From contig NMRA01000095.1 of assembly GCA_002633005.1 (NCBI GenBank), positions 845,964 through 904,400 of the forward strand: 58,437 nt of DNA, written 5' to 3'. Of the stretch, positions 48,531-58,437 are shown in pieces. Positions within the stretch are counted from its first letter, which is position 1, and the number at the start of each line of letters is the position of its first letter. The notes beneath the pieces are model-generated. The model saw only the letters and a list, made by a program, of their open reading frames with translations. It did not search any database and was not told where the DNA came from. This DNA comes from Phoronis australis. Its lineage: Eukaryota; Phoronida; Phoronidae. The position numbers and the translations under genes were made by a program.

Positions 48531-48967
48531 CGGCACATCTCGGTCTCGCAAGGAGAGACAGCAGAAACTACTGCAACGAGTTATTGTAAAGCTTTCAGAA
48601 TAAACTAAGCAATCACATCTTAAAGCCAAGCACTTGTATTTTGGATATCTCTTCTAAGTCGGCACAGTCGTTCTCGTGATTTCGAGTTCGTGCTCGTCGG
48701 GAAATTTACCAATCTGTGTGCTCCTAAAACGATTTAATTGGTTTCATTTTTTTGCTAACAAACATAACATAATTCGCGTTATCCCAAAAACCAAAATACT
48801 TCCTGCTAATGCCAATACCGAAGCCAATATCTTGAAACCGTAAAGTAACAAGGAAAATGTGTAGTGTTAATTCGGTGGCTGGTCGTAAGACGAAGCAGTA
48901 ATATCGTTCGAAATTATTCAACAAAGTGGGAATACTAGCAACGCCACCATGACCCGGGTTTAATTAC

Positions 48968-50415
48968 CTGGTATTCACTTTCCAAACAGTTATACCCAGT
49001 GCTACAGCAAGCGCACAGACAATCAACAAAGACCCCGCAAAGATAAGGCCAAGTTGTCAGGCTTCCAGCTGAACAACTTCTTCTTTCTTTTCAGTCGGAG
49101 GGGGTTGGCTGGTCGTGCTCATTTTCATGCCGTTAGTTAGTGTTGATGTTTTATTACTTTCCTTGAGCTTAGTCGTGTGAGACAAAGGCGTGGTATTGCA
49201 TTGAGAAGCTGGAATTTGAAGAAGGGACAGGTTTATAATGTATGGTGATTTTATTAAGTGCAAAGTTCAATGATAAAATTTGCAATAAAACTGATGTATG
49301 CAGCAGTATTCAACAAGGAAGGTAAAACTCCCGAAATAGATGGTGACCGATGGGAGCTGAAAAAATGAGTGACACTCCGGAAGAACTTTGCATTGGACGT
49401 GGGGGGGGGGGGGGGGCNGGGGGGGTGGCTACGCAAAATTGAAATTAATTTCGATATCGGGAGCGGGATTTCTTTGAAATTAACCTGGAGAGGACTAACA
49501 TTGATGGATTTTTCTTGAAACAATTAACGGTATCCCGATGGAGGCTATCGAAAAGTTTAAGTCGTCAAACTAGAAGTGGGGGGAGGGGGGGCTCGAACGA
49601 GGCACCCCCATTTGGCGAAGTGGGTAAAAAGGTCCGCGTCAGAGAAACAAAAAGTCCGAAAAAAGTAGAAAACGAGACAAAAGTCCACCTAAAAGGCATA
49701 AATTTGACGAACGTACCCCATTTCCCGTTTTTTGTTTTACGTAAAAGGTCCATGTAGTAAAAATTCGAGCTCCCCTATTTTTTTGGCTGGGTGCAGAATA
49801 TGGCCAATGACCTTGAAGGATACAGTTACAGTCACGCAGTACTACATTAGGATGCGTAGTGATACCTGCATGAACTACAACAACAACAAAATATTTACGA
49901 TAAATCTACAATCTTTCAGTTAACGGTAACAGTTGTTTCACTGTAAAATAATCCCCTGCAACGCTCTGGTCAAGGCAAAATAACTTTAATAGTTAAAACT
50001 GTATGTATGCCATTGAGAATACAACGAAATTCCGAAAATGGCAAAATAATGTTTTGGACGACACCCATGTAACTCAAATTTATGTAGGTCCCTAGAAAAA
50101 TGTCATGTCCAAATTTGGGTATAAACTTCGGAACATCAAACTTCAGAGCTGGTTGATCGTATTCATATGAAACGTTCATGCAAATACTGTGTTTACTCGA
50201 CTGTTCTCCAAGATTTTTTTAAAATGTCTCAATTTTTCATGAGGGGCTATCAAAAATAGAACGATCCTGAAGAACTCAAATGTTTTCTTTATAGCGTACT
50301 TACGACTGTCTGTCCAGTCGTGCGGGTTAATTTTCGACAAACAAAGTTGGCAAGCATTCAAAGGGATGGTCGTTCCGTTCTGAACTAACTCGCCATTTAT
50401 GACGCATGTATGATC
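48968..50415 (-). CDS. Two exons of a VWC-like, probably type I membrane protein, with in-frame TGA
   Basis: Exon A, 50415-50304, has acceptor 'atttttag' and donor gtaagt and encodes DHTCVINGELVQNGTTIP followed by a C-x2-C (NACQLCLS). That cysteine and Gly/Asn spacing recalls a von Willebrand factor C module. Exon B begins at 49208 (acceptor 'aattccag') in the matching phase with a Cys (PSQCNTTP), then a Ser/Thr/Pro/Lys-rich stalk ending EEVVQLEA and TGA at 49059-49057. Directly after the TGA the same frame stays open for a hydrophobic span (LIFAGSLLIVCALAVALGI, then TVWKV) and reaches a donor (ACCAG|gtaatt) at 48968. Either the product is secreted and the span is untranslated, or the TGA is an error, a mutation or a recoded codon. 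The signal-peptide exon and tail exons were not found. Confidence 0.5.
49577..49688 (+). repeat. Dispersed repeat with 'AAAAAGTCCG' motifs, copy 2
   Basis: Contains CCATTTGGCGAAGTGGG, 'aaggtccgcgtcag', 'aaacaaaaagtccg' and 'acaaaagtccacct'. Same orientation as 34125-34215. A G-rich homopolymer patch with one N (49400-49425) lies just upstream. Confidence 0.7.
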
Positions 50416-50799
50416 CTAAAAATGTGTTGTACATGTACTTACTTGAGCACAACAAATACAGGCATACGACTACACTATCAATCACTGTTTTGACCTATAC
50501 TTCTTAATCTGTGAACATAAGAAACCATCAAGTACACACAAAAATATCGAACAAAATCATCCTCACTAAGCCAATACAAATGTCTTACAATACCCGTACA
50601 ATGGTGTACATGCACTCCAAACAATCACAAACACCAACTCATTCCAGGAGAAATTTGCTATCTAACATCATTTTCTTCAAGCCACGCAACCCAGGACCAA
50701 CTGAAACATATAGTCCCGAGTTGCTGGGTTGACGTTGTTATCAACACGGACAATAGCGGTTGATTATTGTATTGTCTTGGCTGTGAGTGGAATATCGAT

Positions 50800-51600
50800 T
50801 TCCTATAGGATTCCTACAGGATCAAGATTTCAAGAATATCGATATCCTATTGAAAATTTTTCACAAATCTGATTACTAAACATTTTAACAAGCAAATAGC
50901 CTTAGAGTAAAATATTGGTTTGTTTTTATCTAATTTCAGCTGTTCTGAGTCATTAATTTTTGTAAATTTTAATATTCAGGCGAATCTTAATACATGTATG
51001 TTAATTGCTTCGTAGAATCCTATTGAACTTCCAATAGAATCCTACTGAACTGCCTACTGGATATATTAAAGTCTTATACGAATTCCTATAGGGTTTCTTA
51101 TAGGATATCCTAAAAGATTTCTATAGGATTTCCTATTGGATGCTTTAGGAAATCTTATAGGATCCTATTGCATGTCCTATAAGATCCAATAGGAAATCCT
51201 ATAGGATATCCGATCGGATCCAATAGGATATCCTGTCGGATCCAATACGAAGTCGATAGGACTCCTGTAGGAAATCTTATAGGATCCAATAGGAAATCCT
51301 ATAGGATTCCTATAGGAAATCCTATAGAAAATCCTGTAGGATCCAATAGGAAATCCTATAGGATTCAATAGGAAATCCTATAGGATCCAATAGGAAATCC
51401 TAAAGGATCCTATAGACATCATATAGGAATCCTATAGGACTTCCTATAGGATGCAATAGAAATCCTATAGGATCCAATAGGAAATCCTAAAGGATCCTAT
51501 AGACATCATATAGAAATCCTATAGGACTTCCTATAGGATGCAATAGAAATTCCTATAGGATTTCCTATAGGAATCCAATAGGAAATCCTATTGGAATTTT
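50800..51600. repeat. Degenerate CCTATAGGA / CCAATAGGA array
   Basis: Dense array of short self-complementary words (TCCTATAGGA, TCCAATAGGA, GGAAATCCTA), about 10-22 bp periodic, in both orientations. A shortened second copy is at 52970-53160. Because each word is palindromic, the array can fold on itself at many registers. No coding content; peptide repeats such as 'SYRISYRNPIGFPIG' are translation artefacts. Confidence 0.85.
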
Positions 51601-52968
51601 TCGTAAGGGTAATGCAGTGTTTCACTATCAGAACAACTTAAGAGTGTCTTGAAATACAAGGTGCTTAGACTGAATATGTTTCTTGTTTTTTCAACATGTT
51701 TTGATTTCTTAAGCTCGTAAAATGTTCTGATCAAAAGAACGAAGAGAGAAAAGCCCTGGATGTGATTGGTAGCGCCCGAATGACGAGATAGACGACGTTC
51801 CACGTCTACATTGTGTCATTTCGACATACATTAGGTTATAAAACTCATGAACACAAAAATTTATTTCAAATAAAAGATTATTTATTTTTTGAAAACTCGA
51901 TTTTTTCGCGTTTTTAGAAGCTTGTCGTTCTATGTCGAATCCAAATGCAACGCCAAACCGTAGACTTTGTTTCAAGTGACTGTAGATGAAACAGTGGAGA
52001 GGGTTGTACATGTATACTTACCGTGCACTGTATTTAAATTCCAGTTGTTTCATCAACGTTATATAGAAACCATGAAGGAAATCAAATGGAAAGAAATTTG
52101 CAAATTAGAAGACCAATCGGAGGTTCTTGTTCCCACACTGTCCGAACACCTTGAGAAACATGGATGTATATCGCTTTTTGTGTTGAAGGCTGACTTACCC
52201 AAGTTCGATTTGACTCGCTTACGGAGCTCTTGAAAATTTATGTGTTACGACGAACAATTACTCCGCGCGCGACATCATGATGTCGTTCAACTTAAAATGT
52301 TGGTGTTCTGCACTTTTAAGACAATTATCAAAGATTGACGTTTTAAAAGGCCTAAACTGATTGAAATAAAAAAGAGCGCACGTGCTTTGGAATGCTTGTG
52401 TTTTTGTTTCGCAGTCAGTATTAGAATGTTCCACTTACAGCAATACAAGTGAATTACATCTCTTAGTTCTCTGAACTACAGTGCAAATGTATGGACAACT
52501 ACAAGAATGAATCACAGCTCCTGACTTTTGTAAACTATCATTTTCGAAATTGCGTTCTCAAAACTGAACTTAGTTCTCCTTATGGCTACTTACAGACCAT
52601 GACTGAGTTCCATAGAGCTCAAATCCATTAACTCTAAAATGAGACTTAACTTCGGATTTTTTAATGACACAATCGCCTGCTCACAGCGTTCCTCGACTCT
52701 CCCTTGCAATTAGCGCAAAATCTTTTTTTCGCGATAAAACCTGTTCGTCAAGTAGAGCCAAACCTTCATTCTGGAACATTCCCAGATGAAATGGATTCTT
52801 GATAGGATATGCCAGTAATAATGCTGTGTACTGGGATGACCTATGTTAAGTGTTTTTATTGTAATATCTAAACCATGTTATCACCTCAGTTTTTTAATTT
52901 CGTTTACCCACTTTCATTGTACACGAATTTTTGTACCTCAGCTGGTTTTCTCTGTAATTTTTTTAAGT
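51109..52968. repeat. Duplicated block, copy 1
   Basis: From the array at 51109 through a unique 1.2-kb segment (51751-52968) that recurs at 53163-54377 with scattered substitutions and small indels. The copies meet at a single N (52969). Copy 2 lacks about 400 bases of the array. An 88-codon frame (51967-52233) lies in it; the last 53 codons from MKEIKWKEICKLEDQSE are kept open in both copies, but I recognise no family. Confidence 0.85.
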
Positions 52969-52969
52969 N

Positions 52970-54377
52970 CCTAAAAGATTTCTGTAGGATTTCCTATCGG
53001 ATGCTTTAGGAAATCTTATAGGATCCTATTGCATGTCCTATAGGATCCAATAGGAAATCCTATAGGATATCCTATCGGATCCAATATGATATCCTGTCGG
53101 ATCCAATAGGAAGTCCATAGGATTCCTATAGAAAATCTTATAAGATCCAATAGGAAATCCTGAAAAGCCCTGAATGTGATTGGTAGCGCCCGACTGACGA
53201 AATAGACGACGCTCCACGTCTACATTGTGTCATTTCGATATACATTAGGTTATAAAACTCATGAACACAAAAATTTATTTCAAATAAAAGATTATTTATT
53301 TTTTTGAAAACTCGCGTTTTTAGAAGATTGTCGTTCTATGTCGAATCCAAATGCAACGCCAAATCGTAAACTTCGTTTCAAGTGACTGTAGATGAAACAG
53401 TGGAGAGGGTTGTATATGTATACTTACCGTGCACTGTATTTAAATTCTACTTGTTTCGTCAACGTTATATAGAAAACCATGAAGGAAATCAAATGGAAAG
53501 AAATTTGCAAATTAGAAGACCAATCGGAGGTTCTTGTTCCCACACTGTCCGAACACCTTGAGAAACATGGATGTATATCGCTTTTTGTGTTGAAGGCTGA
53601 GTTACTCAAGTTCGATTTGACTCGCTTACGGAGCTCTTGAAAATTTATGTGTTACAACGAACAATTACTCCGCGCGCGACATCATGATGTCGTTCAACTT
53701 GAAATGTTGGTGTTCTGCACTTTTAAGACAATTATCAAAGATTGACGTTTTAAAAGGCCTAAACTGATTGAAATGAAAAAGAGCGCACGTGCTTTGGAAT
53801 GTTTGTGTTTTTGTTTCGCAGTCAGTATTAGAATGTTCCACTTACAGCAATACAAGTGAATTACATCTCTTAGTTCTCCGAAATACAGTGCAAGTGTGTA
53901 TGGACAACTACAAGAATGAATCACAGCTCCTGACTTTTGTAAACTATCATTTTCGAAATTTCGTTCTCAAAACTGAACTTAGTTCTCCTTATGGCTACTT
54001 ACAGACCATGAATGAGTTCCATAGAGCTCAAATCCATTAACTCTAAAATGAGACTTAACTTCGGATTTTTTAATGACACAATCGCCTGCTCACAGCGTTC
54101 CTCGACTCTCCCTTGCAATTAGCGCAAAATCTTTTTTTCGCGATAAAACCTGTTCGTCAAGTAGAGCCAATCCTTCATTCTGGAACATTCCCAGATGAAA
54201 TGGATTGTTGATAGGATATGCCAGTAATAATGCTATGTACTGGGATGACCCATGTTAAGTGTTTTTATTGTAATATCTAAACCATGTTATCATCTCAGTT
54301 TTTTAATTTCGTTTACCCACTTTTATTGTACACGAATTTTTGTACCTCAGCTGGTTTTCTCTGTAATTTTTTTAAGT
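52970..54377. repeat. Duplicated block, copy 2
   Basis: Second copy of 51109-52968, best explained as the other haplotype. It contains a frame (53821-54040) that follows an acceptor-like 'tgtttcgcag' and reads SVLECSTYSNTSELHLL at its start. In copy 1 the matching frame is broken by small indels near 52480. If this were a coding exon, one allele would be disrupted; more likely it is non-coding. Confidence 0.8.
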
Positions 54378-55741
54378 GATCGTATTATCAATTTCATGGC
54401 ATCTATTTATGTGTTTTAGTGCTTTCCTACCGTGGTATCTGTCGTTCTTCCGTATTTTAAGTACTGATAAATTCACTTTGGATCCTCAGTCCTACGTGTA
54501 TATCCACATCCGTCCTTCCATTGGCCGTTGAGATGCTTGTCGGCGTTACCAGGGGTCGCTGGTTTTATTCCCGGGATGAGTGATCTCATGGCGTCCTCGA
54601 ATACCTTGTCATGATTCCTTGTATCACCCACAAATTTTGCCATTTTCTGGCGAGGGCCACCTCCCGCGGGAGAAAAAGTGCTGCAGCACAACGAAAAGTC
54701 GTGTTTGTGCATCACTTCAGGATAACTTTTTTATCAAGCTGAGTTGCGTTCAAAATCATTTGAAATGATGTCAACGAAAATAATGTCGGAAGAATATCTT
54801 CAACAGTCCTGCGATGCGTCAGCGAAACCACAATTACATTGTTTTTGATACGAGTTGTCAAAAACAATATTTAATTTTGAAAGCTGAATAACATAAAGTA
54901 TGGAATTAATGAACATATCAGAAAGGAAAACCAAACAATTTACAAGTGGTTTGGTTTTCCGCAATTATACTCAGTAACCTGTGGTAACCTACTTCAGAAG
55001 ACGATAGTTTCACGATAGAAGCTTAGCATAATAAAATGTGTATTAAACTAGTCTAGTTGCATAAACATATTTTATAGGTTCACTTTATTTTTATTTTGTT
55101 TACGTTTTTTAACGGTTTTTTAGTAAAACCATTTTTAACAAAAATAACTCGGCGTTTCTTAAAAGGTCACGACCTCAGACCCCGGACCTCCGACATAGAA
55201 AGTATTTACAAAGCCGAAGCGAGTCGAGAAAGGTACATGTAGATAGATTCATTGCAATGTTTCTTGTTCAGTCGTTACCCCGCTATCTAGAGCCCTCGTG
55301 GATTTTGTAGAATTGTCTCCAAAATCCTCCCGGGCTCTATATTACGAAGGATAACATCTTCGCCATGTAAAAATATATTAGCACAAAATTTGGTTGTTTG
55401 ATATGACTTTTACAGCGATTACAATACATGTATGTACATGTCTAAGCTATTTAATACAACTGCATCAGCCCTTGTCAGAGCACACCTTTCTATTAGCGAA
55501 CGTTTTACCCAGGTACTTGTAAAAACACAATTCGTTGCTTTCAATGAATGTATCACTGGAAATACATATGCCACAAACAGTACCACTTGTATGAATATAT
55601 TAAATGTACCAATATTTCATTAAGGTAATTGGACCTTTTTGACAAGTCTATACATCTTCTAAAACATAGCCATAGTATCGTCAAGGAGTGTAGTAGTGTA
55701 GGAGAGTTCACTTGGGAGTTCGCTGTTACCGCTACTACTAG
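54378..55741. other. Intergenic, no gene recognised
   Basis: AT-rich sequence. An 80-codon frame at 54473-54715 (-) has no recognisable domain. The stretch 55664-55762 is repeated in reverse at about 57733-57850. Confidence 0.4.
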
Positions 55742-56723
55742 CGCCGCCAAGTGGTGAACAAGCAACGGTCAACCAGGAAGCGCCAAAACAATGGGGATGA
55801 CGCATTTTGCAGTGAGATAAATTGCACTAATTCATCCAAGACAACCCCAGACGTGTCATTTTTTCGGCTTCCTAAGGATGCGGAAAGGTAAGTATTATCT
55901 GTTATTCAATTTTATGATACATTGTCTTTCATTTTGTGTGTTCTGTTCACGGTTAGACAAGTCGATCGCAGTCCCGGTGCCACTGTCTGCAGCGTGGGCT
56001 AGGCCTACTGGGCAGCCGCCGGAAGGACTGTGATTAACGTACGATGTGATCGTCAGCTTTTTGGATACTTGCAGTCCATGTATTCCAAATCAAAATGTCA
56101 CTCTAACGATCGCAGGGATAATTTTAGGAACATACCCATGGCCATGGGTGAATATAAATCATCGTGGTGACACGGCCATGGCACAATCACAGCCACAGAG
56201 CCTCAAGTCTTTCATTAGTCAAGTTAGAGAATCTGTGGGTCTTGATGAAAAGTTGTGCGGCCCTATCCGCGGATCGACATTTGAGTCCTAGTTTTTTTTA
56301 GTTGACACCAAGACGCTTTTGTCTCTATCACAATCACAGTACGACTGGACTTCTGTAGTGTAGTGTAGTTTAGTGTAGGCTACCAGTCTTCTGTGAACCT
56401 GGTGAGTATGAGGTTTGTTCCTGAGTCTCTCATTGATTTCTGTTCAGGAGCAAGCACAGGGAGCCGACCTTAATTTACTATATAGAGATGCAACGTACTT
56501 GTCCAAGAACTGCAGCTTATGCTCTCATCACTTCGAGGAGCCCATGTTCATGAATGAAGAACAAGCTGGTATTGAATACAGTGCCCGAGTAGTATTTGAT
56601 GTCCCGAATCCACCAAAAATGAATACGTCAAAAAGTTCTCCGGAAATTATGTTACAGCTGTGGAATAGGCTTTGCATTTCTGATTATCATCTCACAAAGC
56701 AAATACTGGAACATCACGTGTAG
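55742..56723 (+). CDS. THAP-domain zinc-finger protein, incomplete
   Basis: THAP domains are C2CH zinc-binding DNA-binding modules found in animal regulators and in P-element-type transposases. The first exon (55742-55887, donor gtaagt) has the C-x4-C pair in AFCSEINCTN and the typical SFFRLPKDAER. The second (56448-56723, acceptor 'tctgttcag', stop TAG) has LSKNCSLCSHHFEEPMFMN, giving C-x2-H and the HFE-P block, followed by ARVVFDVPNPP in the place of the AVPTIF box. Between them the usual Trp and Arg-rich segment is missing and the phases (2 out, 0 in) do not join, so a small exon of 1 mod 3 bases is unseen or lost. No in-frame ATG opens the first exon. The frame stops about 35 codons after the domain, so this is a short gene, an alternative end or a decayed copy. 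Confidence 0.65.
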
Positions 56724-56871
56724 AAAGGACAATTAGTCAAAATCTGGTTTTCGTATTTTACTAAGGTTGATCAGATTGAAACATTTTATGAATGGTTAGC
56801 CTGTGATTTGAAGAGAGCCAAAGTGAAACTGATGGGTCTTTTAGAGTCTGAATGGTGGAATGTTGTCCTAC

Positions 56872-56985
56872 ATGTATTTTCTCGGACTTTTTTTTCTCTC
56901 AGGGGCGGACCTTTTTGCCCACTTCGCCAAATGGGGAGGTTCGTTCGAGCCCCCCGAGCCCCCTGGGTGCGCGCGTGGGAGAGTG
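56872..56985 (-). repeat. Dispersed repeat with 'AAAAAGTCCG' motifs, copy 3
   Basis: Reverse orientation: 'tctcggactttttttctctc', 'ggggcggacctttttgccca', 'CTTCGCCAAATGGGG', then a GC-rich end GAGCCCCCCGAGCCCCC. Matches 34125-34215 and 49577-49688. Confidence 0.7.
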
Positions 56986-57260
56986 CGATCGAATTTACCC
57001 TATGCTGGCATGTTTAAGAAATAATGAGATAAATATTCTATAACTATATTACGATTTTGTGGTAGTTATGAATTGCTTTCTTCTTCTTATATGTGTAACA
57101 CCCACTACAACAAACAATTGTTCGCATTGCTAGTATCCTGGTGCATTGAATAGGGAACACATGCGAAATTGTTAGGTGGAGGTGAAACCAGCAGTGAGCT
57201 GGGAGCAGCATGTTTGTCAATAGTCAGGCGAGCAACCAAAATTTGTGGCAATGGGAGGGG

Positions 57261-57395
57261 CTCAACACCCATGTGGCATACCCCATTGATTTTTACCTGT
57301 TTAGCACTCCTCCCACATAATCCCCCTGGGAGGTGGTCAACACCCATTTGGCGCCCACCGGGTTTTTGCCTGGTACCCCCTTAGCTGTCACCTGG
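57261..57395. repeat. ~68-bp tandem duplication, 2 diverged copies
   Basis: Two units each holding 'caacacccatgtggc' or 'caacacccatttggc', 'tttttacctg' or 'tttttgcctg', and a 'cctgggg' end. Non-coding. Confidence 0.5.
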
Positions 57396-57732
57396 GGAGA
57401 ATTACCCTCTGAACCCCCAGGAGCAATCATTCAAATTTTGTAGTCCATGGAGGTATGAGCTGTTATAAGGAAAGATAATCTGCCTCGTTAAGAACTCCAA
57501 CATGAAACAAAACCGTGATAGATTTTGAAGGGAGCTTCAAGAGAATAAAAACAAATACATGTACACTTTAATATTCTTTGATTAAAATACACATTTTCAT
57601 TCTCATTCGATTATAAGTGGATGTTAGTTTACGTATTCTAACAATTTTCAATCACACAGTAATTTTATTGCACGTTGAACGTCATTAAAGTATGAATTCA
57701 CGAGTGTTTACATTGTTCGGACTGCTCTCCTA

Positions 57733-57850
57733 AGTAAGTGTTGATTATTCACCGCTTGGAGCGCTAGTGTCTCGACCGGTAACCATTGCGGCGAATAGTA
57801 AAATGGCGGGGTGAACTCTCCTGTACTAGTACACTCCTTGGTATCGTGCT
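57733..57850 (-). repeat. Inverted copy of the THAP-gene 5' flank
   Basis: On the minus strand it reads 'ccaaggagtgtactagtaca', 'ggagagttcac', 'ggttaccg', 'actagcgctccaagcggtga', matching 55664-55762 on the plus strand. The two copies face each other across the THAP exons about 2 kb apart. Confidence 0.6.
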
Positions 57851-58009
57851 CAAATTTTGAACGTTCACAATAAAATGTCTAAAAATTCTGTTATAGTTTT
57901 CTAAATTATCACTTCGTTTTCGTTCTGTGCATCTTCATTTTTTCATCAACATCATGTAAGCCCCTTATATAAAAGTAAACACTTCCGGCAAGTGCGTCGT
58001 GTGCTAATC

Positions 58010-58110
58010 AAGGCCGGCTGTTGTGGTGTAGGGTGTTCGGCCACACAGGCGAAATGTAAAGGACTAAGTTTCCACAGCACTGAAGTTGGAACTTTGCAAT
58101 TACATGACCT
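58010..58110 (+). pseudogene. Second THAP-like fragment
   Basis: The frame reads KAGCCGVGCSATQAKCKGLSF then HSTE, which matches the start of a THAP domain (C-x2-4-C followed by the GLSFH block). It then runs TEVGTLQLHDL and stops without the FPKD, Trp and C-x2-H parts. It could be a first exon if a donor near 58084-58090 is used, but no further exon is visible in the 350 bases left. A TATAAAA lies about 45 bases upstream, near 57967. Fragment or window-truncated gene. Confidence 0.45.
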
Positions 58111-58437
58111 GTAACATTGCCAAAATTATTCACGATTCCAACAGTTCCACTATTGGAAGACTTTGAACACCGTTTCAATATACTAGACAGTAAAATAGAC
58201 GCCTGAATTTCCCGTCACAATACACTAACCGTAAACTGAAATTGGTAATTTAGGAGAGTGGCGCCTCTTCTAGGATATTTCGCAAGAAAATGTCGGAGTT
58301 GGGAATTTGTTGTCTCTAATCCATGCTTAAACTTAATTTAAGCTTTTCAAACAATATTTATTGTATCATTGACTGCTAGTAATACTGTAACATTGCAATG
58401 GACGAATGATGAGCAATTAAGGGCTCGACTTTAAACT

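Larger units (their letters stand above)
45357..48967. other. GXYLT 3' flank and intergenic sequence
   Basis: AT-rich 3' UTR and intergenic DNA. It contains a large foldback element (47792-48022) and a cluster of TGACGT motifs (48470-48530). An 80-codon frame at 46977-47219 has a hydrophobic patch but no recognised domain or splice context. No further gene seen. Confidence 0.45.
56724..58009. other. Repeat-rich flank between THAP fragments
   Basis: Holds the three repeats listed above (56872-56985, 57261-57395, 57733-57850) and AT-rich filler. No gene recognised. Confidence 0.45.

Noticed and set aside
51177-51368. Peptide with repeated 'PIGFPIGS' motifs resembling a repeat protein
   Set aside because: It is a frame through the CCTATAGGA array; all frames give repetitive peptides and there is no start or splice context.
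54473-54715. 80-codon minus-strand frame with Gly/Pro/Lys-rich composition
   Set aside because: No motif, splice site pair or neighbour supports it as an exon.

Overview
Animal nuclear DNA, not bacterial: every recognisable gene except one is split by GT-AG introns, coding density is low, and the window is full of short interspersed repeats, foldback elements, tRNA-like SINEs and minisatellites. The gene set (a Cys-loop receptor, MYG1, ATG5, JMJD7, a Notch-type glucoside xylosyltransferase, a THAP protein) is metazoan. Two blocks that look like allelic haplotypes left side by side next to N's suggest a draft assembly of a very heterozygous animal, such as a marine invertebrate (amphioxus, hemichordate, echinoderm or mollusc). 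The species cannot be fixed from this sequence.

Layout. 1-6.3 kb: 3' two thirds of a nicotinic-acetylcholine-receptor-like subunit (+), four exons whose phases join; the 5' exons are not visible. 6.3-10.8 kb: intergenic repeats. 10.8-17.2 kb: MYG1 (-), seven exons. 19.1-31.1 kb: JMJD7 (+), eight exons, with a complete intronless ATG5 (+, 20954-21760) inside its first intron. JMJD7 exon 7 is present twice (28049-28208 and 29522-29681) beside an N run. 31.2-38.2 kb: mostly repeats, with two weak candidate exons. 38.2-45.4 kb: GXYLT-like xylosyltransferase (+), seven exons, a continuous 500-residue frame. 48.9-50.4 kb: two exons (-) that look like a VWC-like domain, a Ser/Thr/Pro-rich stalk and a membrane span, with an in-frame TGA before the span. 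50.8-54.4 kb: a CCTATAGGA-rich array and a 1.2-1.9 kb block repeated across a single N. 55.7-58.1 kb: THAP-domain exons and a second THAP-like fragment, with inverted-repeat flanks.

The genes do not form one pathway; they are separate housekeeping and signalling genes. The most notable architecture is the nesting of intronless ATG5 in JMJD7 intron 1, best explained by an old retroposition or by use of a host promoter. I see no CRISPR array, operon or clearly new multi-gene system. Exon limits were set by hand from reading frame, splice consensus and phase agreement, without transcript data.
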